A stretch of 64,000 bases of DNA from Thiocapsa roseopersicina (GTDB lineage Bacteria; Pseudomonadota; Gammaproteobacteria; Chromatiales; Chromatiaceae): assembly GCF_900106925.1 (NCBI RefSeq), contig NZ_FNNZ01000002.1, positions 248,001 to 312,000 of the forward strand, given 5' to 3'. The stretch's first letter is position 1. The number at the start of each line of letters is the position of its first letter. Shown piece by piece: positions 43,822-52,713 of this stretch. A model generated the notes under the pieces. The model saw nothing but the letters and a program-made list of their open reading frames with translations. It had not been told where the DNA came from and made no database searches. The translations under genes and the position numbers were made by a program.

Positions 43822-44647
43822 GCCGCACCCGACGATACAAGTTTGTAAGGTCGGAAAGTACAACCTCGGGAACGTGCTCCTCCTCATGGTACCGCTTTTT
43901 TATTGGGTCACCCTTGAGGTTTATTGTTATAGGTTTTTGCGTGTCTGTCTTGGCCACTCTCGCTGACGCATCGTTTCCCGTAGCGGCAGTACTCCTCGTC
44001 ACGGATTCCAACACATCTCTGTTCAGGTCGTCGCCGTTTATCTGCGCCTTGCCTTTCTCTCCGTTTGCGGACGACAAATATACAGAAAGTGGTTTCTGGA
44101 AATGCTCATCGGCGTCGAAAGGATTCGGACCTCGGAAGCTCGCCGTAAATCGATACACCCGATACGCAGAGTGCAGCGCTCGTATGAAGCCTTCTGGATC
44201 TGGAATAGGGCGAATCTCTACAGACAAGCTGTTCTCAGCCACAACGGTTGTGTTGGCGAATAGTTGCTCGATTCGAGAGGCAATTCCTTTCGTTGTGCTG
44301 GCTAGGCTCTGTTTCTTAGCGATGCCCATGAAGCCAGCTTGGGCGTCAAATACGCAGTGTGTGTAAGGGCTTTCCTCTTGGTCTTCTTCGACAAAATCGC
44401 CGGTGATTTCGTTGAACTTTTCGATCGTAGCCTTTTTTGTGCGGCCGACGGCAAAGTAACCGGTATGATCGTTGAAGTACCTCAAATTACCAATGTGCCA
44501 GATGTGATTCTTGCGCAGTTCGGCGGATGGGCGGCTGGATAAAGCTTCAAGGAACGCTTCTTTAGAAGTAATGTCACTCCCAAAAAGGGTCGATTGTTGC
44601 GGCCTTATAAACTTAGCGCGGAAGAGGCTGTATTCTAGTGAACTCAT
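43814..44647 (-). CDS. Uncharacterised partner of the FRG protein
   Basis: 277 residues. I do not recognise a domain. It begins MSSLEYSLFRAKFIRPQQ; the middle has the pattern HIGNLRYFNDHTGYFAVGRTKK and the second half DPEGFIRALHSAYRVYRFTASFRGPNPFDAD. It is soluble, with no signal or membrane helix. It sits first in an operon with the FRG-domain gene (8-nt overlap, ATG inside its last codons). The lower G+C matches that gene. Together they are a candidate two-gene defence or toxin-antitoxin module. Confidence 0.8.
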   Translation of the reverse strand: MSSLEYSLFRAKFIRPQQSTLFGSDITSKEAFLEALSSRPSAELRKNHIWHIGNLRYFNDHTGYFAVGRTKKATIEKFNEITGDFVEEDQEESPYTHCVFDAQAGFMGIAKKQSLASTTKGIASRIEQLFANTTVVAENSLSVEIRPIPDPEGFIRALHSAYRVYRFTASFRGPNPFDADEHFQKPLSVYLSSANGEKGKAQINGDDLNRDVLESVTRSTAATGNDASARVAKTDTQKPITINLKGDPIKKRYHEEEHVPEVVLSDLTNLYRRVRHD

Positions 44648-44996
44648 AATCCGTTGAGTGCTCTACAGTTGATTAGACAGAGTGTCGGTCAGGTGAGATA
44701 GGCAGATTCTGTCTAGCCGAAGCATGGCCGACTCGCCTAACGTCTCGCAGCGTGTGCAATGGCCATACACGGTATTCTGCGTGGAGACGCTAGCAGATGG
44801 TGAACCCGCAGACAACACCGACGACAGGCGCCACAGGCTGCCCGCGGACTCAATCTTTGGCATACGGACAGATACGGGCTACGGTCTGCACCCACGCGCT
44901 CTGATCGCGAGCGATCAGTTTAAGCAAATCCGGGGGATTCCAGGGTCATTGGATGTCGCCTTCGGATCAGCCCAAGACCGAACTTTTAGGTCGCGC
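44648..44996. other. Left-over region between the island and hypF
   Basis: About 350 nt without a supported gene. An isolated GCCTAAC (44735-44741) could be an integron core site facing the FRG operon, but no hairpin partner is seen. It marks the boundary at which G+C returns to the core level. Confidence 0.4.
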
Positions 44997-47408
44997 TCAG
45001 GCACCGGAAATGCCCCTCAATACACGCGCCGCCGCCGCCGCCGCCTGACCCAACGAGACCCCCCCGTCGTTGGCGGGCACCTGCCGCTGCAACAGCACTC
45101 GGAGTCCGGCGACCTCAAAACTTCTCGTGACCGATTCGAGCAGCAGTCGGTTCTGGAAGACGCCGCCAGAGAGTGCGACGGTCGAAATCCCGCAACGACT
45201 CGTCAGATCAAGGGCCAGTGCACTGAGCGCCGTCGCGAGTCCGACATGGAAGGCGGCAGCGATTTCCTCGGGCGGACAACCGCGGGAGATGTCCGTGATC
45301 AGGGCGCCCCAGAGCGGCGTCGGATCCAGCACCAGCTCGCCGGCTGGTCCAGTCAATCGGGCGAACGGATAACCCTCGCCGACTCGATCCATAGCGACGG
45401 CTGCAAGCGATTCCAGCGCGATGGCGGCCTGCCCTTCGTAGGTCAGCACCTCGCCGCCGACGCCAAGCGCCGCGGCGACCGCATCGAAGAGCCGCCCGGT
45501 CGAACTCGAGAGCGGTGCGTTGAGGCCGCGCGCGATCAGTGTGCCGAGGATCTCAAGCGGTTTGCCGTCGAGCCGCTCGATCGGCTCGAGCCCGGCGAAG
45601 CGCGCGCGCCAAGCGTCCCAGCCGCCCGCGCTCTCCAGGTGCGCATAGAGGTTGCGCCAGGGCTCCAGGATCGCGCGTATCCCGCCGGGCATGGCCACCG
45701 CCTTGAGATGGGCGACCCGCTCGAAGTCCAGATAGTCCCCGAGCAGAAACTCGCCGCCCCAGAGTGTGCCGTCGCTGCCGTAGCCGAGTCCGTCGAGGAG
45801 GATGCCGAGCACAGGTCCGGCGTCCAAGGGCCAGCCGTTGTCCGCCAGCGTCGAGGCGAGGTGGGCGTGGTGATGCTGAACGCCGATCAGCGGCAAGCCG
45901 TCGCGAGCCGCTCGGTCGCGCCCGATGAGGCTGGAGCGGTAGTCCGGGTGCAGATCGACGGCAAGCGCCTCGGGGACGACCTGGAAGAGATCGAGATAGA
46001 GGGCGAGGGTCCGCTCGTACTCGCGCGCCGTCTTGGCGTCTTCCAGGTCGCCGAGATGCTGGGAGAGGATCGCCTGGCCGTCGCGGACCAGACAGAAGGT
46101 GTTCTTGAGCTCGCCGCCGAGTGCGAGCAGCGGCGGTGCGGCCTCGAAGCCGGGCGGCAACGGCAAGGGTGTGGGGGCAAAGCCGCGCGCACGCCGGAGC
46201 AGGCGCGCCTCTCCCGCCATCACCCGAACCACCGAGTCGTCGACCCGGTTGAGGATCGCCCGGTCGTGCAGCAGTAGATGATCGGCAAGCTGCCCGAGCC
46301 GCCCGAGCGCATCGGCGTTGTCGATACACTGAGGCTCCTCGCTCAGATTGCCGCTCGTCATCACCAGGGGCCGATCCCAGTCCGCCAAGAGCAGATGGTG
46401 GATCGGGCTGTAGGGCAGCATGACCCCCAAGGTCGTCTGACCGGGGGCAACATCCGGCGCCAAGGGTCGCGGCCGTTCGCCGTCCCGCTCCGCCCCGCGC
46501 GAACCGACCCGATCCAAGAGCAGGATCGGCGCAGCCGGACCCGAGAGCAGCGCCGCATCCCGCCCCGTCACCCGACAATAGCCCCGGATCACATCCAGAT
46601 CGCGCGCCATGAGTGCAAGCGGCTTGGCATAGCGCCGCTTGCGCCGACGCAGCTCGGCGACCGCATCGGGGTCGGTCGCGTCGCACGCGAGATGGAAGCC
46701 GCCGATCCCCTTGATGGCGAGGATCCGCCCCTCGGCCAGCAGCCGGCTCGCCGCGGCGATGGCATCCTCCGCATCGAGCGCCGTTGGATCCAGGACGCAC
46801 CCGGCGGCATCCTGCAGCCAGACCTTGGGGCCGCAGACAGGACAGGCGTTCGGCTGCGCATGGAAGCGTCGGTCCGCGGGATCCTTGTACTCCGCCGCGC
46901 AGTCCGGGCACATGGGAAAGGCCGCCATGCTGGTCCGCGCACGGTCGTAGGGGATGCCGGCGACGATGCTCAGACGCGGACCGCAGTGGGTGCAGTTGGT
47001 GAAGGGATAGCGATGGCGCCGGTCGGCGGGATCCCGGATCTCGGCGACACAGGCCGCGCAGGTCGCGGCGTCGGCGACGATCCCGGTGTGCACGGCGGTC
47101 GCCGCGCTCTCCAGGATGACGAAGTCCTGCCGGTGAGCGAGGTCCGCCAGCGCCTGCGGATCGGCGATCGGACACCGCTCGATCGTATCGATCCGGGCCA
47201 GCGGCGGGCACTCCTCGCGCAATCGCGTCAGAAACCCGTTCACGCCGGCATCGTCCCCGGCGATGTTCCCGCACACCCGAATCAGCACACCCTCGCCGTC
47301 GTTGCGCACATCGCCGCGCAGGCCGCAGGCGCGGGCCAGTCGCCAGACGGTGGGGCGAAAGCCCACGCCCTGGACCAGGCCGCGGACCCGAATCGATTCG
47401 GCGGTCAC
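44997..47408 (-). CDS. hypF: Carbamoyltransferase HypF
   Basis: 803 residues. Makes the carbamoyl group that becomes the CN ligand of [NiFe]-hydrogenase. Domains in order: acylphosphatase-like (1-90; RVRGLVQGVGFRPTVWRLA), two zinc-finger blocks (about 100-175; CAACVAEIRDPADRRHRYPF, CPDCAAEYKDPADRRFHAQ, both with the CX2C pairs), a YrdC/Sua5 domain (about 200-390) and a Kae1-like carbamoyltransferase domain (about 395-800; VQHHHAHLAS and LDGLGYGSDGTLWGGEF). The start is a GTG at 47408, 1 nt after the stop of the cyclase gene, so it is in that operon. No other hyp or hydrogenase genes are nearby, which is unusual. Confidence 0.95.
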   Translation of the reverse strand: MTAESIRVRGLVQGVGFRPTVWRLARACGLRGDVRNDGEGVLIRVCGNIAGDDAGVNGFLTRLREECPPLARIDTIERCPIADPQALADLAHRQDFVILESAATAVHTGIVADAATCAACVAEIRDPADRRHRYPFTNCTHCGPRLSIVAGIPYDRARTSMAAFPMCPDCAAEYKDPADRRFHAQPNACPVCGPKVWLQDAAGCVLDPTALDAEDAIAAASRLLAEGRILAIKGIGGFHLACDATDPDAVAELRRRKRRYAKPLALMARDLDVIRGYCRVTGRDAALLSGPAAPILLLDRVGSRGAERDGERPRPLAPDVAPGQTTLGVMLPYSPIHHLLLADWDRPLVMTSGNLSEEPQCIDNADALGRLGQLADHLLLHDRAILNRVDDSVVRVMAGEARLLRRARGFAPTPLPLPPGFEAAPPLLALGGELKNTFCLVRDGQAILSQHLGDLEDAKTAREYERTLALYLDLFQVVPEALAVDLHPDYRSSLIGRDRAARDGLPLIGVQHHHAHLASTLADNGWPLDAGPVLGILLDGLGYGSDGTLWGGEFLLGDYLDFERVAHLKAVAMPGGIRAILEPWRNLYAHLESAGGWDAWRARFAGLEPIERLDGKPLEILGTLIARGLNAPLSSSTGRLFDAVAAALGVGGEVLTYEGQAAIALESLAAVAMDRVGEGYPFARLTGPAGELVLDPTPLWGALITDISRGCPPEEIAAAFHVGLATALSALALDLTSRCGISTVALSGGVFQNRLLLESVTRSFEVAGLRVLLQRQVPANDGGVSLGQAAAAAARVLRGISGA

Positions 47409-47409
47409 G

Positions 47410-50400
47410 CTATTTGAGTCCGATCCTTTCGATCCCGTCCCATGCGGACGCGGCCGAGGGGTCGTGGAGGCGGCCGCAGCGCTCGGCCAACAGCACGGGC
47501 AGCGGATCATCCGGCGCAAGGTCTCGACAGAGCCCGAAGTTCCGCGCGGCTTGATCGTCATGGCCGGCCCGATAGAGACGAAGCCCGTCCGACAAGGCAT
47601 CCCGGGTTCGCTGTTTTTGCTCCCGCAGGGGCTCGGGATCCGCATCGAAGACCTCGTAGAGACGCACCGGGGTCTCCCGACCGACCACGGTGACGAGATC
47701 GATCTCCCGGATCAGATAACGCTCCGGGTCGTCGAGCGACGCGTAGGTGTTGCCCCCGATCAGCAGCCCAAGCCCGTAATGTTTGGTCAGTCCCTCGATC
47801 CGGGCCGCGAGATTGACGGTATCCCCGACCACACCGCATTTGAGCCGGTTGGCTGCGCCGATGGTGCCGAAGATCATCTCCCCGGTCGCAATGCCCACGC
47901 CGATGCGGATCGGTGACTGACCTTGCCGCTCGCGGGTTCGCGCCCAGTCGCCGAGACTGCGCAGCATGGCGATGCCGGCGCTTACCGACGCATCGGCGCC
48001 GCGATCGAACACCGCCATGATGGCGTCGCCGACATAGTTGTCGATGAATCCGCCTTCGGCCAGCACCGCCGGCTCCATTCGGGAGAGATAGGTGTTGATG
48101 AAGTGGATCGCGTCCACCGGCGCCATGCCCTCGACGAGCGAAGTGAAGCCGCGGATATCCGAGAAGAGGATGGATGCCTTGGTCAGAACGTGGTCGCCGA
48201 GCTTGATGTCGCCGATGGACGGACGGCCCAGGGTTTCGAGGAACTGATGAGGCACGAAGCGGGCGTGTGCGAAGGTCAGCTCGGCCTGGCGCTCCAGCGA
48301 GCTCCGCAGCGAGTCGTAGAGACGGGCGTTCTCGATGGAGACGGCGGCTTGTGCCCCCAAGGTCTCGACCGTGATGCACCGATCCGCCGAGAAGGCCCCG
48401 CGCACGCCGGCATTCTCCAGATAGACCATCCCGACGACGTCGCCCTTGGACAAGAGCGGCACACAGAGAATCGACAAGGCCGGGTGCGCCCGGATGTGCG
48501 GATCGGACCGGAAGGTGAGATCGACGCAGGCGTCGTCCATCACGACACGCTCCCGCGCGCGCCGGACAAAGCTCACCAAACCGGTCGGAAGCCCGTGAAG
48601 CTCTATGGCCGAGCCGTCGGCCAGAACCCGCACCTCGCCCTTGGCATCGCCCTCGGCCGCCACCTGCAACCGGTTGTCGACATCGAGCAGCAGAACGCCG
48701 CGGGTCGCACCGGCATTGATCACCATGGCGCGCATGACCTCGGTCACCACGTCCTTGAGCGAGACCTTGCGGGCCAGTGCCGCAGCGGCCCGGATCAGGG
48801 TTGCGCTGTCGACGATCTGTCCATGGCTGCTGCTGCTCGAGCGGGTCTCCGAGGGGTCCGCCACCCGGCTCGTCCGCGGCTGCACCAGATCGCCGTAGCG
48901 CTCGGCCAGGACCTGCGACCAAGCGCTCGCGCCCCAGACCTCGAAGGCATCGACGGCCTCCGCGAGATAGCCGGCCGCCGCCGTGTCAGCGCCGCGCTTG
49001 AGATAGAAACGCGCCGCTCGCTCCAGGAAGAGGCCGACGTCATGCAGAGCGCCGGCCCGGCGGGCGGCCGCCACGGCGGCGTCGAAGCCCCCGATGGCCC
49101 GGCTCGACCGACCGCCGGCCGCAGCCAGCTCGGCCCGCAACAGAGCCGCTCGATGGGCGAAGTTGTCGGGAGCATGGCGGGCCCAACGCTCCAGCCGTCG
49201 CGTGAGCCGCCACGCCCGGTTACGCCGCAAGACCGAGGTCGCAGCGCCGTCGACCGCATGCAGCTCGATTAGCGCCAGGGCCTCGTAGAACTGGTAGAAG
49301 GGCTCGTAGGCCATGGAAACGATGCCGTTCAGATTCGCCTCCATGCCCCGAGCGCGCGCGAGCACCTCGCGGAAATCGTCGCGCATCAGGGCATCGAGCA
49401 TCCGGTACTTATGGAAATAGGCAAGCGAGGTCGCGTCGCGCTGCTCGGTCCAGACCGCAAAACTCTCGTCTTCGCTCTCGCGCTCGCCCTCGCCCGCGTG
49501 GACCGCATCCGCCAGACCCCGCATGCGCGCGATGCTGAAGCCGGCCATGCGCATGATGCGTCTGGTCTTTTCATGCCGGGCATCGCCCTCAGCGGCCTGA
49601 TGACTCTCGAGATAATCCGACACCTTCGCCAGCGGCAGCCCGCCCATGAAGGCGTAGGAGGCATGTCCGTAGTGATGGTAGCCGTGATGCTCCAGGTCAC
49701 CCGCGCTGATCGCTTTCTCGGCCCCTTCCAGGAAGATCGGCAGGGTCTCGACCAAGGGGGCGGACCAGTGCTGAATGAAGCCGGCATAGACCATGAGAAT
49801 GCGGCCTTCGAGATCCCGGGCATCCAGATCGACGGCGAGCTGCCGTGCCAGATCGCCGTAGGCCAGACCGCGCACCGGATCCGCCAAGACGGCGCAATGC
49901 AGCATGCCGTAGAGGACGTAGGCGTAGGCGGACTCGGCCGCATTGCCGTAGCGAACCGACATCTGGACCATGCGCAGCGCGATCAGGGGCAGCAGATTGG
50001 GCGCGCTGAAATAAGCCGGCGGCGCCAGCAGGACCATGATCTGCATGGCGGCAAGCTTGCGCGGATCCTGCATCCGAGGCCCCTCCGCCAGGTCACGGGT
50101 AGTGCGACCGGCGAGACGCAGCTTGGCGCTCGCAAGCTCCGCCAGGACCCGAAGCAGGTGAACCCGACGCGGCAGCTTCTCGCCGAGCAGCGCCAGTGCG
50201 CGCAGGCCCACATCCAGTGCCCGGCCGTAGGCCATCCGAGAGGTGTGGAGCAGAACCATCAAGCCGAGCACCCGGACCTGGTCCAGCTCCGGACGACCGC
50301 GCCCGAGCAGCCCGTCGGCGATTTCCTCGGCGAGGTCGGTGCGGTCCTGCAGATAGGCCGCCTGCGCCTTCTCGAGCGCAATCTCGAAGGCCAAATCGGG

Positions 50401-52713
50401 CTCGCGCTGCCAGGCGTCCTCGCCCAACATGGCCTCGGCGACATCCAGATATTGGAGCGCCGCATCGTAGGCGATGGCCGACTTGGTCAGGCGCGCCGAC
50501 TTTAGGGCCAGATCGCGCAGGCGCAAGCGCCCTTGGGGGTCGAGCCGGTGCTGCCCCGCGATCAGATGGTCCGTGATCTCGGTCAGGCGCCCGACGGCGG
50601 CCGGATCCGGGATCTTCTCGAGCAGCAGGACACCGATGCGGGCGTGGATCTGCTCGCGCAGGTCGTGCGAGAGCAGATCGTGGGCCGCCTGCTGGACCCG
50701 GTCGTGCTGGAAGCGATAACGCTGCAGCAGGCCCTGCTCCAGTGCCTCCTCGTCGGCCCGGAGCAGGATATCGGCCTCGAGCGCCGGGCCGAGCAGCCGC
50801 ACGATCTCGCTCGAATCGCGCTCGGCAGCCAGGGCCAGGATCTCGGTCTCGAAGAGATTGCCGTGACAGGCCGCGATCTGGACCATGTCCCGGGTCGGCG
50901 CGGGCAGCTCGAGGATCCGCTCGATGACCAGATCGGCGACGTTGTCGGTGATCTGCTCCAGGTCGACCGCAGCGAGATCCCACTGCCAACGCCCGGTCGC
51001 CGCATCGTAGAGGAGCAGCCGCTTGCGCTGCAGCGCCCGTAGGAACTGCTGCACGAAGAAGGGATTGCCGCCCGTCTTGGCGACCACGCGCGCCGCCAGA
51101 CCCTCCACCTCGGCCGTCGGGTGCCCCAAGGCGTCGGCCAAGAGCTCGGACACCGCCGCCTGCCCGAGCGGTCCCACCTCGATGACGGGGGGAAGCCCGA
51201 GCTTCTCCTCCAGCGTCGCGAACAGCCCGGCGACCGGGTGTCCGGCCCCGATCTCGTTGTCTCGATAGGCGGTCAGAATCGTCAGATGACGGATCTCGGG
51301 GTCGGTCAGAAGCAGCTCGATCAGCGAGCGCGAGGCGCTGTCGGACCACTGCAGGTCGTCGATGAAGATCACCAGGGGCGAGTCTGCACGCGCCAAGGCT
51401 CCCACGAATCGACGAAACACCAACGACATGCGGATCTGGGCCTCGTTCAGACCCAGCTTGGCCACGGGCGGCTGAGGACCGAGCAGTGCCTCGTAGCCCG
51501 GCAGGATGTCGAGCAGCACCCGGGCGTTGGGGCTGAGCGCATCGAGCAGATGGGCGCGCCAGGCATCCACCTGCTCGGTCGTCCCCGCCAGCAGACTGCG
51601 CAACAGGGCGTTGAAGGCCTGGACAAAGGGCGCGTAAGGGCGCGCCCGTTCGGTCTGGTCGAACTTGCCCTGGATGAAGTGACCACCGGCGGCGACGATC
51701 GGCGCCACCAGACGCTCGACCAGCGCGGACTTGCCGATGCCCGACTGTCCCGCAATGCGCAGCAGGCTGCTGCCGTGCTGGCCCTCGGCTTGGCGGGCCA
51801 TGAGCCCGGTCAACCGCTCGATCATCGCCTCGCGGCCGTAGAGCCGGTCCGGGATCCGCAAGGTGCTGGGCACCGGAGCCACGCCGTCGTCCGGGCGCTC
51901 GACGGCATTGATGAAGTCCGTCGCCGTCTGGAACCGATCCTCCGGGTTCTTGCGGATCAGCCTCATCACCGCGTCGGACAATGCGGGCGGGATGGCGTCG
52001 CACAGATCGCGCGGTGCCGGCGGGATCTCGGTCAGGTGTCGGTGGATCAGGGTCGCGGGGTCCGGGTCCGCGAAGGGCACCCGCCCGGTCAACAGCTCGT
52101 AGAGCAGGATGCCGAAGGCGTAAAGGTCCGCACGCCAGTCGACCTGACGGTTCATGCGGCCGGACTGCTCAGGCGCCATGTAGGCCAGCGTGCCTTTCGC
52201 CGCGAAGGCACCGGCCGGTTCCTCGGCGAGGTTGGCGGCCCGAATGGCCAGACAGTAGTCGATCAGTCTAACCCTGTTGAAGCCCGCATCGACGATCAGG
52301 TTGGACGGCTTGATGTCGCGATGGACGATGCCGTGGACTTGGTGGAGGTCGGCCAGGATCCGCGCAAGCTCCACCGCGATGCGCAACACCGTCTCGGGGG
52401 GGAGCGGCAGGGTCGCGATCGAGTCCAGAGAACGATCGCCCGGATCGTCGGACACCAGCATAGGCCCCTGATCGGTTCGGATCAGGGCGCGCGCCACGAT
52501 TTGACCGGGGTGGGTCAGTCCACGCGTGATGGCGTACTCGTTCTCAAGGCGTGCGATGGCGTCAGGGGTCCAACGCCGCCCGCTCACCGTCTTGCAGATG
52601 ACCGCTTGCCCGTCGGTAAGCCTGCCTTCGTAAACCGTGAAGGTCTGGCCACGGCGAATCGGATCCAGCAATGTCGGTGGAGGCGCCCGTGCGGAGATGG
52701 CCGGCTGGATCAT
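47410..52713 (-). CDS. Protein kinase-ATPase-GAF-nucleotide cyclase
   Basis: 1767 residues in one frame. Ser/Thr kinase domain (about 15-275) with K41, HRD at 131-133 and D152 of a DYC variant of DFG; a STAND-type ATPase with Walker A GQSGIGKSALVERL near 320; long TPR-like helical region (about 650-1290); GAF domain (about 1320-1480); class III nucleotide cyclase domain (about 1520-1700). In the cyclase, both metal aspartates (FSDIRGFTS and VGDAIMAVF) and the VNLAARIEG motif are present, but the residues that normally select ATP or GTP are Asn (DNYVGD) and Gly (KCGVVGD), so the product is uncertain. It overlaps the upstream lipoxygenase gene by 4 nt and is followed by hypF after 1 nt. Confidence 0.93.
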   Translation of the reverse strand: MIQPAISARAPPPTLLDPIRRGQTFTVYEGRLTDGQAVICKTVSGRRWTPDAIARLENEYAITRGLTHPGQIVARALIRTDQGPMLVSDDPGDRSLDSIATLPLPPETVLRIAVELARILADLHQVHGIVHRDIKPSNLIVDAGFNRVRLIDYCLAIRAANLAEEPAGAFAAKGTLAYMAPEQSGRMNRQVDWRADLYAFGILLYELLTGRVPFADPDPATLIHRHLTEIPPAPRDLCDAIPPALSDAVMRLIRKNPEDRFQTATDFINAVERPDDGVAPVPSTLRIPDRLYGREAMIERLTGLMARQAEGQHGSSLLRIAGQSGIGKSALVERLVAPIVAAGGHFIQGKFDQTERARPYAPFVQAFNALLRSLLAGTTEQVDAWRAHLLDALSPNARVLLDILPGYEALLGPQPPVAKLGLNEAQIRMSLVFRRFVGALARADSPLVIFIDDLQWSDSASRSLIELLLTDPEIRHLTILTAYRDNEIGAGHPVAGLFATLEEKLGLPPVIEVGPLGQAAVSELLADALGHPTAEVEGLAARVVAKTGGNPFFVQQFLRALQRKRLLLYDAATGRWQWDLAAVDLEQITDNVADLVIERILELPAPTRDMVQIAACHGNLFETEILALAAERDSSEIVRLLGPALEADILLRADEEALEQGLLQRYRFQHDRVQQAAHDLLSHDLREQIHARIGVLLLEKIPDPAAVGRLTEITDHLIAGQHRLDPQGRLRLRDLALKSARLTKSAIAYDAALQYLDVAEAMLGEDAWQREPDLAFEIALEKAQAAYLQDRTDLAEEIADGLLGRGRPELDQVRVLGLMVLLHTSRMAYGRALDVGLRALALLGEKLPRRVHLLRVLAELASAKLRLAGRTTRDLAEGPRMQDPRKLAAMQIMVLLAPPAYFSAPNLLPLIALRMVQMSVRYGNAAESAYAYVLYGMLHCAVLADPVRGLAYGDLARQLAVDLDARDLEGRILMVYAGFIQHWSAPLVETLPIFLEGAEKAISAGDLEHHGYHHYGHASYAFMGGLPLAKVSDYLESHQAAEGDARHEKTRRIMRMAGFSIARMRGLADAVHAGEGERESEDESFAVWTEQRDATSLAYFHKYRMLDALMRDDFREVLARARGMEANLNGIVSMAYEPFYQFYEALALIELHAVDGAATSVLRRNRAWRLTRRLERWARHAPDNFAHRAALLRAELAAAGGRSSRAIGGFDAAVAAARRAGALHDVGLFLERAARFYLKRGADTAAAGYLAEAVDAFEVWGASAWSQVLAERYGDLVQPRTSRVADPSETRSSSSSHGQIVDSATLIRAAAALARKVSLKDVVTEVMRAMVINAGATRGVLLLDVDNRLQVAAEGDAKGEVRVLADGSAIELHGLPTGLVSFVRRARERVVMDDACVDLTFRSDPHIRAHPALSILCVPLLSKGDVVGMVYLENAGVRGAFSADRCITVETLGAQAAVSIENARLYDSLRSSLERQAELTFAHARFVPHQFLETLGRPSIGDIKLGDHVLTKASILFSDIRGFTSLVEGMAPVDAIHFINTYLSRMEPAVLAEGGFIDNYVGDAIMAVFDRGADASVSAGIAMLRSLGDWARTRERQGQSPIRIGVGIATGEMIFGTIGAANRLKCGVVGDTVNLAARIEGLTKHYGLGLLIGGNTYASLDDPERYLIREIDLVTVVGRETPVRLYEVFDADPEPLREQKQRTRDALSDGLRLYRAGHDDQAARNFGLCRDLAPDDPLPVLLAERCGRLHDPSAASAWDGIERIGLK

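Noticed and set aside
44735-44741. GCCTAAC as a second integron core site
   Set aside because: No pairing partner or hairpin nearby; a 7-mer alone can occur by chance.
44663-44863. 66-codon minus-strand frame upstream of the FRG operon
   Set aside because: No ribosome binding site or homology; composition is not gene-like.
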